DNA of 64,000 bases from Pseudomonas californiensis. Its GTDB lineage: Bacteria > Pseudomonadota > Gammaproteobacteria > Pseudomonadales > Pseudomonadaceae. Both the position numbers and the translations under genes were made by a program. Below are positions 26,453 through 34,700 of the stretch, piece by piece (position 1 is the first letter of the stretch; every line of letters starts with the position of its first letter). The notes below the pieces were generated by a model that saw only the letters and a list, made by a program, of their open reading frames with translations, was not told the origin of the DNA and did no database searches. The DNA is taken from assembly GCF_021147775.1 (NCBI RefSeq), contig NZ_JAGTPK010000028.1, positions 1-64,000 on the forward strand, read 5' to 3'.

Positions 26453-27361
26453 TCAGTTGCGCCCGTCGGGCAGGATCAGGTCACGCAGGCCGTCACCGAC
26501 CAGATTGATGCCGAGCACCAGTACCATCAGTGCGACGCCGGGAATGGCGATGACCCAAGGGGAAAAGAACATGTAGGGCTTGCCCTCGGCGATCATCAGC
26601 CCCCACGAAGGAATGGGTGGCTGCACCCCGACGCCCAGAAACGACAGCGCCGACTCCAGCAGGATGGCGTGGGCCATTTCCAGGGTGGCGACCACAATCA
26701 GCGCGCCCACCAGATTGGGCAGGATTTCGCTGGCCAGAATGCGCAGGGTCGAACAGCCCAGTGCTTGCGCCGACGCCACGTATTCCGCGTCACGAATCTG
26801 CTGCACCGCAGCCCGGACCACCACGGCAAAGCGGTCCCACAGCAGGCAGCCGAGCAAGATGATCACCACTTTCAGCGAACCGCCGATCAACGAGGCCGAT
26901 GCCAGCGCAATCATCACCACGGGCATCGCCAGACGTGTCGTGATCAGGTAGCTGATCACCGCGTCCACCTTGCCGCCAAAATAGCCTGCCAGCAGGCCCA
27001 TGATGGTGCCGATGATGCCGGAGATCAGCGCTGCCGAAAAACCGATGAACAACGAAATCCGTGCACCGTAGAGCAGTCGCGAGAGGTAATCGCGGCCCAG
27101 TTTGTCGGTGCCCAGCATGTATTCCCACGTGCCGTTGGCCATCCACACGGGAGGTTTCATGCGCAGCATCACATCCTGGGTGTAAGGGTCGTAGGGCGCA
27201 AGCCAGGGGGCGAACAGCGCGGCGAACAGGATGACCATCAGCAGCACGGCGCCTATGGCAAAACCGCGGTGGCCGAAGCTGGCGCGCAGCGTGCGCCAGA
27301 CGCTTTTGGCCGGTGGCTGGTAATCGTTGATGACCAGCGAGGATGAGGTAGTTGTGCTCAT
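26453..27361 (-). CDS. Peptide ABC transporter permease (DppC/OppC type)
   Basis: A 302-residue inner-membrane permease with an N-terminal cytoplasmic OppC_N segment and about six helices. The EAA loop reads EYVASAQALGCSTLRILASE. AYDPYTQDVMLRMKPP, followed later by GTDKLGRDYLSRLLYGARIS, is the conserved DppC-type periplasmic region. It lies eight bases after its partner permease. Confidence 0.92.
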   Translation of the reverse strand: MSTTTSSSLVINDYQPPAKSVWRTLRASFGHRGFAIGAVLLMVILFAALFAPWLAPYDPYTQDVMLRMKPPVWMANGTWEYMLGTDKLGRDYLSRLLYGARISLFIGFSAALISGIIGTIMGLLAGYFGGKVDAVISYLITTRLAMPVVMIALASASLIGGSLKVVIILLGCLLWDRFAVVVRAAVQQIRDAEYVASAQALGCSTLRILASEILPNLVGALIVVATLEMAHAILLESALSFLGVGVQPPIPSWGLMIAEGKPYMFFSPWVIAIPGVALMVLVLGINLVGDGLRDLILPDGRN

Positions 27362-27369
27362 GGGGCCTC

Positions 27370-28287
27370 CTATTTCACGCGGATGCGCGGGTCGAGCAGT
27401 GCGTTGAGGACGTCTGCCAGCAGCGTGAGGACGATGTAGATCACCGCAATCAGCAGCACCACCGCCTGCACCACGGGAAAGTCATCACGGGCAATCGCGT
27501 CCCAGGCCAACTGACCGATGCCTTGCAGCGAAAACACCGTTTCGATGACCACCGAGCCGCCCAGCATGAAGCCGAACTCCACTGCCGCCAGCGCTACCAC
27601 GGGAATCAGGGCATTACGCAGCGCGTGTTTGAACAGCACCGTGTGCGGTCGCAGGCCCTTGGCACGTGCGGTGCGGATATAGTCGGAATTGAGCACGTCG
27701 AGCATGCCGGCGCGGGTCAGGCGCATGATTGCCGGGGTGGCGTAGTAACCCAGCGCAATCGCGGGCATGACAAAATGCGCCCAGGTCGAATTGCCCGATA
27801 CCGGCAGCCATTTCAGGGTGACCGAGAACACCACGATCAGCATCAGCGCAAACCAGAAACTCGGCATGGCCTGGCCCAGCACGGCGATACTCAGCGCCAG
27901 CCGATCAATCCATGTGTCGCGCTTGACCGCTGCCAGCACGCCCAGCGGGATGGCAATCAGCAGCGCGATGCCCAAGGCCATGGCACCGAGTCCGAGGGTA
28001 ATCGACAGGCGCGAAGCGATCAGGTTGTAGACCGATTCCTGAAAGAAGAACGAGTCGCCCAGATCGAGGCGCACCACATCGCCCAGCCACTCGAAGTATT
28101 GCGTGACCAATGGCTTGTTGAGGCCGTACTGGACCCGAATCTGTTCGATCTGTTCGCTGGTGGCTTCCGGTCCGCCGATGGCGGTTGCAAGGTCACCCGA
28201 CAGGTGGAGAAGGGAGAAGCTGATCACCGATACGGTAATCGCCACGCAAAGAGCGATGGCCAGACGGCGCAAGAGAAATCCAGACAT
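27370..28287 (-). CDS. Peptide ABC transporter permease (DppB/OppB type)
   Basis: A 305-residue permease with the DppB arrangement: N-terminal helix RLAIALCVAITVSVISF, a periplasmic domain, then five helices. The EAA loop is DYIRTARAKGLRPHTVLFKH. Together with the DppC-type subunit it forms the translocation channel. The preceding binding-protein gene is 96 bases away. Confidence 0.92.
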   Translation of the reverse strand: MSGFLLRRLAIALCVAITVSVISFSLLHLSGDLATAIGGPEATSEQIEQIRVQYGLNKPLVTQYFEWLGDVVRLDLGDSFFFQESVYNLIASRLSITLGLGAMALGIALLIAIPLGVLAAVKRDTWIDRLALSIAVLGQAMPSFWFALMLIVVFSVTLKWLPVSGNSTWAHFVMPAIALGYYATPAIMRLTRAGMLDVLNSDYIRTARAKGLRPHTVLFKHALRNALIPVVALAAVEFGFMLGGSVVIETVFSLQGIGQLAWDAIARDDFPVVQAVVLLIAVIYIVLTLLADVLNALLDPRIRVK

Positions 28288-28383
28288 GGCAAGTCACCTT
28301 GTGTCCATGGAGTGGCTGGAGGATCCCGGTGCCAGACGCTATGCGCGCCCGGCAGTCGGTCTCACCGGGTGATGCACACAGCT

Positions 28384-29904
28384 CTACTTCCAGCTCGACA
28401 GCACGAAGCGCGGCAACTCGTCGGGGTAGGGCTTGAAGTTCAGGTCCGACACGTAGGCGTAGTTCATCGAGTAGTTGAACAGCGGCGCCCAGTAGGCCTG
28501 TTCGCTGATGCGCTGCAATGCCTTGCGGTAGTTGTCCTTGCGCACTTGCGGGTCCAGTGCGTTGTCGGCGGTCTGCAGCCAGCCCTGGACTTGCGGGTCC
28601 TTGATGTTGTCGTCAGGGTTGCCCTTGAACCAGGTCCCGGCAGAGGCCGAGGTGTCGAGGATCGAGAATGAACCCCAGGCCTGGAACGACATCGGCACCT
28701 TGCCGCCACGTTGCTGGTCACGCAAGGCGGCGTACTTCAGGTAGCGCAATTTGGCGTTGATGCCTACAGCGCGCAGGTTGCCGATGATGGCTTCCACGTA
28801 GTCACGGTCGCGGTACGCGAATATCTCGGTTTCGAAACCGTTCGGGTAACCCGCTTCAGCCAGCAGCGCCTTGGCTTTTGCCGGGTCGTAGTTGTAAACC
28901 GTGGCAGCCGTGGTATCGCAGCCGAACTGGCCGGGGTAACAGGCCACTTGCAGCGGCTTGCTCTCGCCACCGACCAGTTGCGAGGCCAGACCTTCACGGT
29001 TGATCGCATGGTTGATTGCCTGACGCACCTTCAAGTGCTTCATCGGCGAGTCAGCGGTGGAGGTGCCGCGTGCATCGAGGATCAGAAAGCCGATGCGCAT
29101 GGTGGCGCCGCTGGTGACCACCAGATTTGGCATGGCCTTGAGGTTTTCAGCCTGATCTGGGGCGACACGCCAGGTCCAGTCGATACCACCCGTCATCAAC
29201 TCGGCCAGGCGTGTTTCCGCATCGGCGATGACCCGAAAGTTGATGTGCCCAATCTTCGGTTGGCCTTGTGGGCTGCCCTGAAAGTAATCGGCGTTCTTGT
29301 CCAGCTTCACGCCTTCGCCCGCCGCGATGGCCGTCACTTTGTAAGGGCCGGTGCCAATAGGCTTGCGGCTGAAGCCCGCCAGGCCGACTTGCTCGAAATA
29401 CTTTTTCGGGAACATCGGCACCGCGTTGGACAGGTACTCCAGCGCAGGTGGGAAGGGCTTCTTCAAGTGCAGGCGGACGCTGTAGTCGCCGAGTTTTTCG
29501 GCGCTCTTGATCCAGTCGACGTTTTGTACCGTGACCACCTTGGACTCAGGCGACACCACATAATTGAGCGTGAACACCACGTCGTCGGCGGTGAACGCGT
29601 CGCCGTTGTGGAACTTCACGCCTTCACGCAGCTGGAAATCGATGGTCGTGTCATCGACCTGCTTCCAGCTGGTTGCCAGCATCGGTTCGTACTGACCGCT
29701 GTCGGGGTTGCGGTAGACCAGGTTGTCCCAGATCAGGCGACCCAGAATCACGCCTTCTCGCAGGTCATTGTGATAAGGACTGATGTTTTCCGGCTCGCTG
29801 TCGGAGGCGTAAACCAGTGTGTCGTCGGCTTTGCCGGCGAAGGCGGAACAGCTGCTGAACAGGCCCAACAGCGCGATGCTGCGAGCGAAACCCTTGATGC
29901 CCAT
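28384..29904 (-). CDS. Peptide ABC transporter substrate-binding protein (DppA/OppA type)
   Basis: A 506-residue SBP_bac_5 family periplasmic protein. The start at 29904 is supported by GGAG eight bases upstream and by the signal peptide that follows (ALLGLFSSCSAFA, cleaved near residue 23). Family features are DTLVYASDSEPENISPYH, WKQVDDTTIDFQLREGVKFH and AINHAINREGLASQLVGG. Paralogues bind di-, tri- or oligopeptides, opines or glutathione; the ligand is unknown. It is the first gene of the leftward operon, with a LysR regulator divergent from it. Confidence 0.9.
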   Translation of the reverse strand: MGIKGFARSIALLGLFSSCSAFAGKADDTLVYASDSEPENISPYHNDLREGVILGRLIWDNLVYRNPDSGQYEPMLATSWKQVDDTTIDFQLREGVKFHNGDAFTADDVVFTLNYVVSPESKVVTVQNVDWIKSAEKLGDYSVRLHLKKPFPPALEYLSNAVPMFPKKYFEQVGLAGFSRKPIGTGPYKVTAIAAGEGVKLDKNADYFQGSPQGQPKIGHINFRVIADAETRLAELMTGGIDWTWRVAPDQAENLKAMPNLVVTSGATMRIGFLILDARGTSTADSPMKHLKVRQAINHAINREGLASQLVGGESKPLQVACYPGQFGCDTTAATVYNYDPAKAKALLAEAGYPNGFETEIFAYRDRDYVEAIIGNLRAVGINAKLRYLKYAALRDQQRGGKVPMSFQAWGSFSILDTSASAGTWFKGNPDDNIKDPQVQGWLQTADNALDPQVRKDNYRKALQRISEQAYWAPLFNYSMNYAYVSDLNFKPYPDELPRFVLSSWK

Positions 29905-30024
29905 GCCGTTGTCTCCAAGGCGAAGTGGTTGTATCAAAGGGCAGTGGGTCGCAAATGCGAGAAGAGGAGGTGTTACGCAGGGCCGTTTTTCTGTTGATCG
30001 AATGTTTGGCCTCGACACGACTCT

Positions 30025-30085
30025 AGGCAAAGCGTATCAATGCCGCAAGCACAATATTTCGAACCTTTCATTGCCTAAAAGGCAA
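30025..30085. promoter_or_regulatory. Probable LysR-type operator region
   Basis: TTGCCTAAAAGGCAA (30071-30085) is a perfect 6+3+6 palindrome containing the T-N11-A LysR signature. A half-site AGGCAA recurs at 30025-30030. The palindrome ends 13 bases before the LysR start, so binding there would block that gene (autorepression). The distal half-site faces the peptide-transport promoter. Confidence 0.6.
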
Positions 30086-30098
30086 CGCAGGAGCGGCA

Positions 30099-31007
30099 AT
30101 GCAACTTTACGGCGTGCAATCCACGGCCTTGCGCTACTTCCTTGAAGTGGCGCGATGCGGCTCCATCAGCGAGGCATCAATCCGGCTCAATGTCGCGTCG
30201 TCAGCGGTCAGCCGGCAGATCGGCAAGCTTGAGCGCGAGCTGGACGCGGTGCTGTTCGAACGCCAGGCCCGCGGCATGATGCTGAGCGAAGCGGGCATAC
30301 GTCTGGCCGCGTACGCGCGCAAGTCGCAACTGGAGGCCGAGCAGGTGGTGCTGGAGATCACCGAACTGCAAGGGCTGCAACGCGGCCACGTACGGCTGGC
30401 GTGTTCAGAGGGTTTTGCCCTGGATTTTCTGCCGCAATGCATCGCCCGGTTTCGGCGGATCTATCAGGGCATTCATTTCTCGCTGGAAGTCTGCGCGCCC
30501 GCACACGCTACCGAACGGGTGCGTTCCGGTGATGCAGACCTTGGCATGACGTTCAGCCTCACGCCGCAAAACGAAATCAAGGTCGAACACATTCACAGCG
30601 GCGCGATCTGCGCGGTGGTAAGCCCCGACCATCCATTGGCAGCGCGCGATGAGGTATCGCTTGCAGAGCTGCAACCCTACGCCATTGCCCTGACCAACAC
30701 CGATACGACGCTGCGCCAGCTGTTCGACATCTGTTGCGGTGTTCAGGGGCTGATGTTCGATCCGGTGCTGACCAGCAATTACATTGGCGCGCTGCTGCGA
30801 TTTGTCAGTGAGGAGGGCGGCATCACGCTGTCCAGCGAAATGACCCTGACCACGCGTGTTCAAGAGCAACAGCTTATATCCCTGCCTATCAGTGACGAAG
30901 GCATGAAGGCGCGGCGCATCGAGCTGCAAAGCATGGCCGGGCGCAACTTGCCAGCAGCGGTCGCGGCGTTCCGCGACTTCGTGATTGAGGCGTTGTCCAG
31001 AACCTGA
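30099..31007 (+). CDS. LysR-family transcriptional regulator
   Basis: A 302-residue LysR regulator: an N-terminal winged helix (about 8-68, with GSISEASIRLNVASSAVSRQ as helix-turn-helix) and a periplasmic-binding-like effector domain (about 95-300). It has AGGAG five bases upstream of the ATG. Transcribed divergently from the peptide transporter/peptidase operon with 194 bases between, it is the obvious regulator of that operon, probably with a peptide or hydrolysis product as effector (inference). Confidence 0.9.
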   Translation: MQLYGVQSTALRYFLEVARCGSISEASIRLNVASSAVSRQIGKLERELDAVLFERQARGMMLSEAGIRLAAYARKSQLEAEQVVLEITELQGLQRGHVRLACSEGFALDFLPQCIARFRRIYQGIHFSLEVCAPAHATERVRSGDADLGMTFSLTPQNEIKVEHIHSGAICAVVSPDHPLAARDEVSLAELQPYAIALTNTDTTLRQLFDICCGVQGLMFDPVLTSNYIGALLRFVSEEGGITLSSEMTLTTRVQEQQLISLPISDEGMKARRIELQSMAGRNLPAAVAAFRDFVIEALSRT

Positions 31008-31055
31008 TGCACGCCTGGCTTCAGGCAACGCATCCAGATTGATCCTCAGATGAAT

Positions 31056-31075
31056 TATAATGTTATAGTGTAACA
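31056..31075 (+). promoter_or_regulatory. Zur-like box overlapping the folE2 promoter
   Basis: The near-palindrome TGTTATAGTGTAACA (31061-31075) matches the Zur operator pattern GTTATA-N-TATAAC. A perfect -10 hexamer TATAAT (31056-31061) touches its left edge, so a bound repressor would block RNA polymerase. No convincing -35 was found. An almost identical site precedes the TonB receptor at 36835-36848. Confidence 0.75.
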
Positions 31076-31119
31076 AATTTGCAGTGGCGTTCACGGGCGC
31101 TGTAAACCGCTTACATCAG

Positions 31120-31138
31120 CTTCGCCTCTGCGGCGAAG
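31120..31138 (+). repeat. Leader hairpin upstream of folE2
   Basis: CTTCGCC (31120-31126) pairs with GGCGAAG (31132-31138) over a 5-base loop, 25 bases before the folE2 start. There is no T-tract. It could affect translation of the transcript made from the Zur-controlled promoter. Confidence 0.4.
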
Positions 31139-31163
31139 TTCGCTATCGAGACGACCGACGAAC

Positions 31164-32069
31164 ATGAACAGCCCCCTCCCTGATGTTGCTCTGACGGAAG
31201 TTTCCTCGGCCCTGATCGCGCTCGACTGGGTCGGTATGCAAGGCGTTGAAGTGCCGATAATGCTTGGCGAGCCGGATAGCAAGGCACCGGTACATGCTTA
31301 CGTGGATCTGCAGGTCGATCTGGCTGATCCGAGCGTCAAGGGCATCCATATGTCACGCCTGTACCGCTTGCTCGACGGTTTCGCCGAGCATCAGGTGCTC
31401 AGCCCCGATACCTTGTCCGCATTACTTGAAGCCATGGTTGAAAGCCATGCGGATTGTCGCTCGGCGCAGGCCCGAATCAAGATGGCGTTCAATCTGTTGT
31501 GCCGTCGTCCGGCCCTTGTAACCGAAGGGCTCAGCGGATGGAAGTCCTACCCGGTCACGCTCAATGCCACGTGGCAGGCAGGCCGCCTGTGCCTCGATGT
31601 TTCGGTGGGTATCACCTACTCGTCGACCTGCCCATGCTCTGCAGCGCTGTCGCGGCAATTGCTGGAGGAGGCGTTCGCTGCACGATTCGGCCGGCAGACA
31701 TTCGTCGACCCGATGCAGGTCGCGATCTGGTTGCGGGAAAACGGCTCCTTCGCCACTCCTCACAGCCAGCGCAGCCTGGCGACGGTCCAGGTGCGTGTAC
31801 CGGAGCAGGCGGGCGAACTGGGGCTGATGGTGTTGATCGATGCCGTTGAAGAGGCGCTGGGCACACCGGTGCAGACCGCCGTCAAACGCGCCGATGAGCA
31901 AGCATTCGCCCGGCTCAATGGCCAGAACCTCATGTACGTCGAAGACGCGGCCCGCAAGATCCAGCAAATGCTGAAAGGTCGCTATGCAGCATCCAGCGTG
32001 AGCGTGCGCCACTTTGAAAGCCTGCATCCTCACGATGCGGCCGCACAGACTTCCAACTACCTGTCCTGA
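31164..32069 (+). CDS. folE2: GTP cyclohydrolase IB, zinc-independent (FolE2)
   Basis: A 301-residue T-fold enzyme of the FolE2 (COG1469) type that makes 7,8-dihydroneopterin triphosphate from GTP, the first step of folate synthesis. Hallmarks are the metal-binding STCPCSAALSRQL, the GIHMSRLYRLLDGF segment and NGQNLMYVEDAARKIQ. FolE2 works with metals other than zinc and replaces FolE during zinc limitation, which fits the Zur-like box upstream. The ATG lacks a strong ribosome-binding site. A gamma-carbonic anhydrase gene follows after 10 bases, as next to the zinc-responsive folE2 of P. aeruginosa. Confidence 0.93.
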   Translation: MNSPLPDVALTEVSSALIALDWVGMQGVEVPIMLGEPDSKAPVHAYVDLQVDLADPSVKGIHMSRLYRLLDGFAEHQVLSPDTLSALLEAMVESHADCRSAQARIKMAFNLLCRRPALVTEGLSGWKSYPVTLNATWQAGRLCLDVSVGITYSSTCPCSAALSRQLLEEAFAARFGRQTFVDPMQVAIWLRENGSFATPHSQRSLATVQVRVPEQAGELGLMVLIDAVEEALGTPVQTAVKRADEQAFARLNGQNLMYVEDAARKIQQMLKGRYAASSVSVRHFESLHPHDAAAQTSNYLS

Positions 32070-32079
32070 GGTTAATACC

Positions 32080-32640
32080 GTGATCCGTAAAAATCCGTCT
32101 GGCCACCTGCCGGTGATTGCCGAATCTGCCTATATCGATAAAACCGCGATCATCTGCGGCAAGGTCATCATCAAGGACAATGTGTTTGTCGGGCCCTACG
32201 CGGTGATTCGCGCTGACGAAGTCGATGCGAGCGGCGACATGGAGCCGATTGTCATCGGTGCCAATTCCAATATCCAGGACGGCGTGGTCATCCATTCCAA
32301 GTCCGGCGCGGCGGTGACGATTGGCGAGTTCACCTCCATCGCGCACCGTTCCATCGTGCATGGTCCATGTCAGGTCGGCGACCGGGTGTTCATCGGCTTC
32401 AACAGCGTGCTGTTCAACTGTCAGGTAGGTAACGGCAGCGTCGTGCGCCACAACTCGGTAGTCGACGGCCGCGACCTGCCGGAAAACTTTTACGTGCCGT
32501 CCACTACCCGGATCGGGCCTAATACCGACCTTTCGCAATTCCCGCCAGTGAGCATCTCTGCGTCGGAGTTTTCCGAAGACGTGGCCCATACCAACATTGA
32601 CCTGGTGCGCGGCTACAAGGCGCTTCAGAACGAGTTTTAA
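32080..32640 (+). CDS. Gamma-class carbonic anhydrase-like protein
   Basis: A 186-residue left-handed beta-helix (hexapeptide-repeat) protein of the gamma-carbonic anhydrase family. The three candidate metal histidines are visible in VVIHSK and SIAHRSIVHG. The start is GTG 32080, eight bases after GAGG; the open frame extends further upstream into folE2. Gamma enzymes can use iron or cobalt, so such a protein may back up zinc-dependent carbonic anhydrase during zinc starvation (inference from the Zur context). Confidence 0.85.
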   Translation: MIRKNPSGHLPVIAESAYIDKTAIICGKVIIKDNVFVGPYAVIRADEVDASGDMEPIVIGANSNIQDGVVIHSKSGAAVTIGEFTSIAHRSIVHGPCQVGDRVFIGFNSVLFNCQVGNGSVVRHNSVVDGRDLPENFYVPSTTRIGPNTDLSQFPPVSISASEFSEDVAHTNIDLVRGYKALQNEF

Positions 32641-32670
32641 CCCTCGATAACGCTACGGACCCTGACTTCC

Positions 32671-33837
32671 ATGACAACAGCTGTTCATCAACCCCGCGCG
32701 CCGGCTTCCCGGCTGCGCTCGATCGATGCTCTTCGCGGCCTGATCATTCTTTTCATGCTGCTGGACCACGTGCGGGAAACCTTCTTCCTGCACCGTCAGG
32801 TTCTGGACCCGATGGACGTTGCCACCACCGCGCCAGAGCTGTTTTTCAGCCGCCTGCTGGCGCATGTCTGTGCACCGCTGTTCGTGCTGCTGACCGGACT
32901 TTCGGCTTATCTGTATGGTGAAAAATACAGCGGCAAGCGCGACGTTTCGGCGTTTCTGCTCAAGCGTGGCCTGTTTCTGATTGCGCTCGAGTTCACCCTG
33001 GTGAGCTTTGCCTGGACCTTCCAGTTTCCGCCGACGGTCATTTACCTGCAGGTGATCTGGGCCATCGGCCTGAGCATGGTGGCGCTGTCGTTGATGGTGT
33101 TCCTGCCACGCTGGGCGCTGGTCGTGATTGGCGTGGTGATCATCGCCGGTCACAACCTGCTCGACTCGCTGCATTTTGGTGTGGAGTCGGCCATGCACAT
33201 CCCATGGGCGATCCTGCATGATCGCGGCTGGATCGAAGTCTCAGACACATTGCGTTTGCGTACCTCGTACCCGCTGTTGCCGTGGATCGGCATCATTGCT
33301 CTGGGTTATGCCGCAGGCCCATGGTTCGCCGCCGGTTTCGACGCCGCGACGCGCCGTACCCGATTGTGGATGTGTGGCGCGGGCGCGTTGGTGGGTTTCG
33401 TGGTGCTGCGCTTGATCAACGGTTACGGCGAAAAGCCGTGGAGCGTCGGCGAGACGGGCCTGAAGACAGCGATGAGCTTTCTCAATATCACCAAATACCC
33501 GCCGTCTTTGCTGTTCATCAGCCTGACGCTGGGCCTTGGTCTGCTGACATTGATCTGGTTCGAGCGCAGCCAGGAAAAGTCCTGGTTGCGGCCGCTGGTA
33601 GTACTGGGCTCGGCGCCGATGTTTTTCTACCTGCTGCACCTCTACGTGCTGAAGATTCTGTACCTCATCGCCGTCGCGATCTGGGGCAAGAATCAGGGCA
33701 GCTACTTCGGTTTCGATTACATGTGGGGTGTCTGGCTGACCGCAGCGGTGCTCGCCGTGGTGTTGTTTCCGGCCGTACGCTGGTTCGCGGCGCTCAAGGC
33801 GCGTCGCCGTGATATCACCTGGCTCAAGTATCTCTGA
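32671..33837 (+). CDS. DUF1624/acyltransferase-like integral membrane protein
   Basis: A 388-residue protein with about ten membrane segments, beginning SRLRSIDALRGLIILFMLLD, the hallmark of the heparan-alpha-glucosaminide N-acetyltransferase/YeiB-like membrane family (DUF1624/DUF418). A conserved His in LDHVRETF sits in the first helix. Function in bacteria is unknown; transfer of an acyl group across the membrane is suspected. It starts 30 bases after the carbonic anhydrase gene and is probably in the same Zur-controlled transcript, which ends at the terminator at 33861. Confidence 0.75.
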   Translation: MTTAVHQPRAPASRLRSIDALRGLIILFMLLDHVRETFFLHRQVLDPMDVATTAPELFFSRLLAHVCAPLFVLLTGLSAYLYGEKYSGKRDVSAFLLKRGLFLIALEFTLVSFAWTFQFPPTVIYLQVIWAIGLSMVALSLMVFLPRWALVVIGVVIIAGHNLLDSLHFGVESAMHIPWAILHDRGWIEVSDTLRLRTSYPLLPWIGIIALGYAAGPWFAAGFDAATRRTRLWMCGAGALVGFVVLRLINGYGEKPWSVGETGLKTAMSFLNITKYPPSLLFISLTLGLGLLTLIWFERSQEKSWLRPLVVLGSAPMFFYLLHLYVLKILYLIAVAIWGKNQGSYFGFDYMWGVWLTAAVLAVVLFPAVRWFAALKARRRDITWLKYL

Positions 33838-33860
33838 GCCTGGAAACACGCTGCACAATG

Positions 33861-33891
33861 AAAATCGCCTGCATCAGCAGGCGATTTTTTT
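33861..33891. terminator. Bidirectional terminator shared by two converging operons
   Basis: A 12-bp perfect stem (33861-33872 with 33877-33888) has a 4-base loop, A-rich on the left and followed by TTT on the right. It can terminate both the rightward folE2 transcript and the leftward TonB-receptor/DUF4198 transcript. Confidence 0.9.
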
Positions 33892-33926
33892 GTGCTCAGA
33901 TAAACCTTGAATCTCATCGCCGCCCA

Positions 33927-34655
33927 TCAATCGTGGTGTTCTTCACCCACGAACGTCAGCGAGGTAAACAGGCCTCGTTCGGCAATGTCAGCGTTGTCCT
34001 TCACCGGCAGCGTCACTTCGGCGGCAATGATATTCAACCCTTCGTTGCGCACGACCACGTTGGCCAGGCCCTGGGCATCCGTTTCGGCACTGACCACGTC
34101 GGGCGCGCTGCGGTAGTCGCCGATCAGCTTGATGCCCGCAGCCGGTTTACCGTCGAGCAGCACCCGCACCGCCAGCGTTTTGCCAACGCCTACCTTCAAC
34201 GGATCAGCTTGCGGCACGATGACGAAGTTGAGCTTCTCGAACGAAGGCAGCTCTGCGCCTTCCTGGTAGATCGCGACACTGTATTTGAAGGTGTGAATAG
34301 AATCGGTGCCGTTAGGCACCTTGCTGCGGCCTTCATTGATCCACTTCTTGTCGGCATTGCGCGTCCACATACCGTTGTCCAGCGCAACGGACATGACGGC
34401 GGGCGGCTTCAGCGGAACCAGACGCGCATGGTCGTCGAGGCGCTGTACGGTCACTGGAATCATCTTGCCGTGAGCGTCATAAGCCCAGGCACCGCTGATT
34501 TTCTGAGCCTTGAAGGCGTTGTCTTCGGCGCCGTGGCCGTAAACCACTTCGATGTTGCCACGGCGTTGCTCGGTCCACAGGCCATGCGCGCTGACCTGGG
34601 CTGCGAACAGTGCGCCAAGCAGACTAAGGGCCAGAACAGGTTTTGATGAAAGCAT
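33927..34655 (-). CDS. DUF4198 periplasmic protein, metal-uptake associated
   Basis: A 242-residue protein with a signal peptide (LALSLLGALFAAQVSA) whose mature form begins with His (HGLWTEQ) and ends GEEHHD, so histidines lie at both ends. DUF4198 proteins are often encoded next to TonB receptors or nickel/cobalt transporters and are suspected to handle metal in the periplasm. It lies 45 bases downstream of the TonB receptor, in one transcript under a Zur-like box, so a zinc-related role is the best inference. Confidence 0.8.
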   Translation of the reverse strand: MLSSKPVLALSLLGALFAAQVSAHGLWTEQRRGNIEVVYGHGAEDNAFKAQKISGAWAYDAHGKMIPVTVQRLDDHARLVPLKPPAVMSVALDNGMWTRNADKKWINEGRSKVPNGTDSIHTFKYSVAIYQEGAELPSFEKLNFVIVPQADPLKVGVGKTLAVRVLLDGKPAAGIKLIGDYRSAPDVVSAETDAQGLANVVVRNEGLNIIAAEVTLPVKDNADIAERGLFTSLTFVGEEHHD

Positions 34656-34700
34656 GATGCATCCTTGTTGTTGTGATCAGTGTTCGGGTGAAGGTGAAGA

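Noticed and set aside
28288..28383. Hairpin between the binding-protein gene and the permease gene as a terminator
   Set aside because: Only a 7-bp CCCGGTG/CACCGGG stem with a loop near 30 bases and no U-run; too weak to split the operon.
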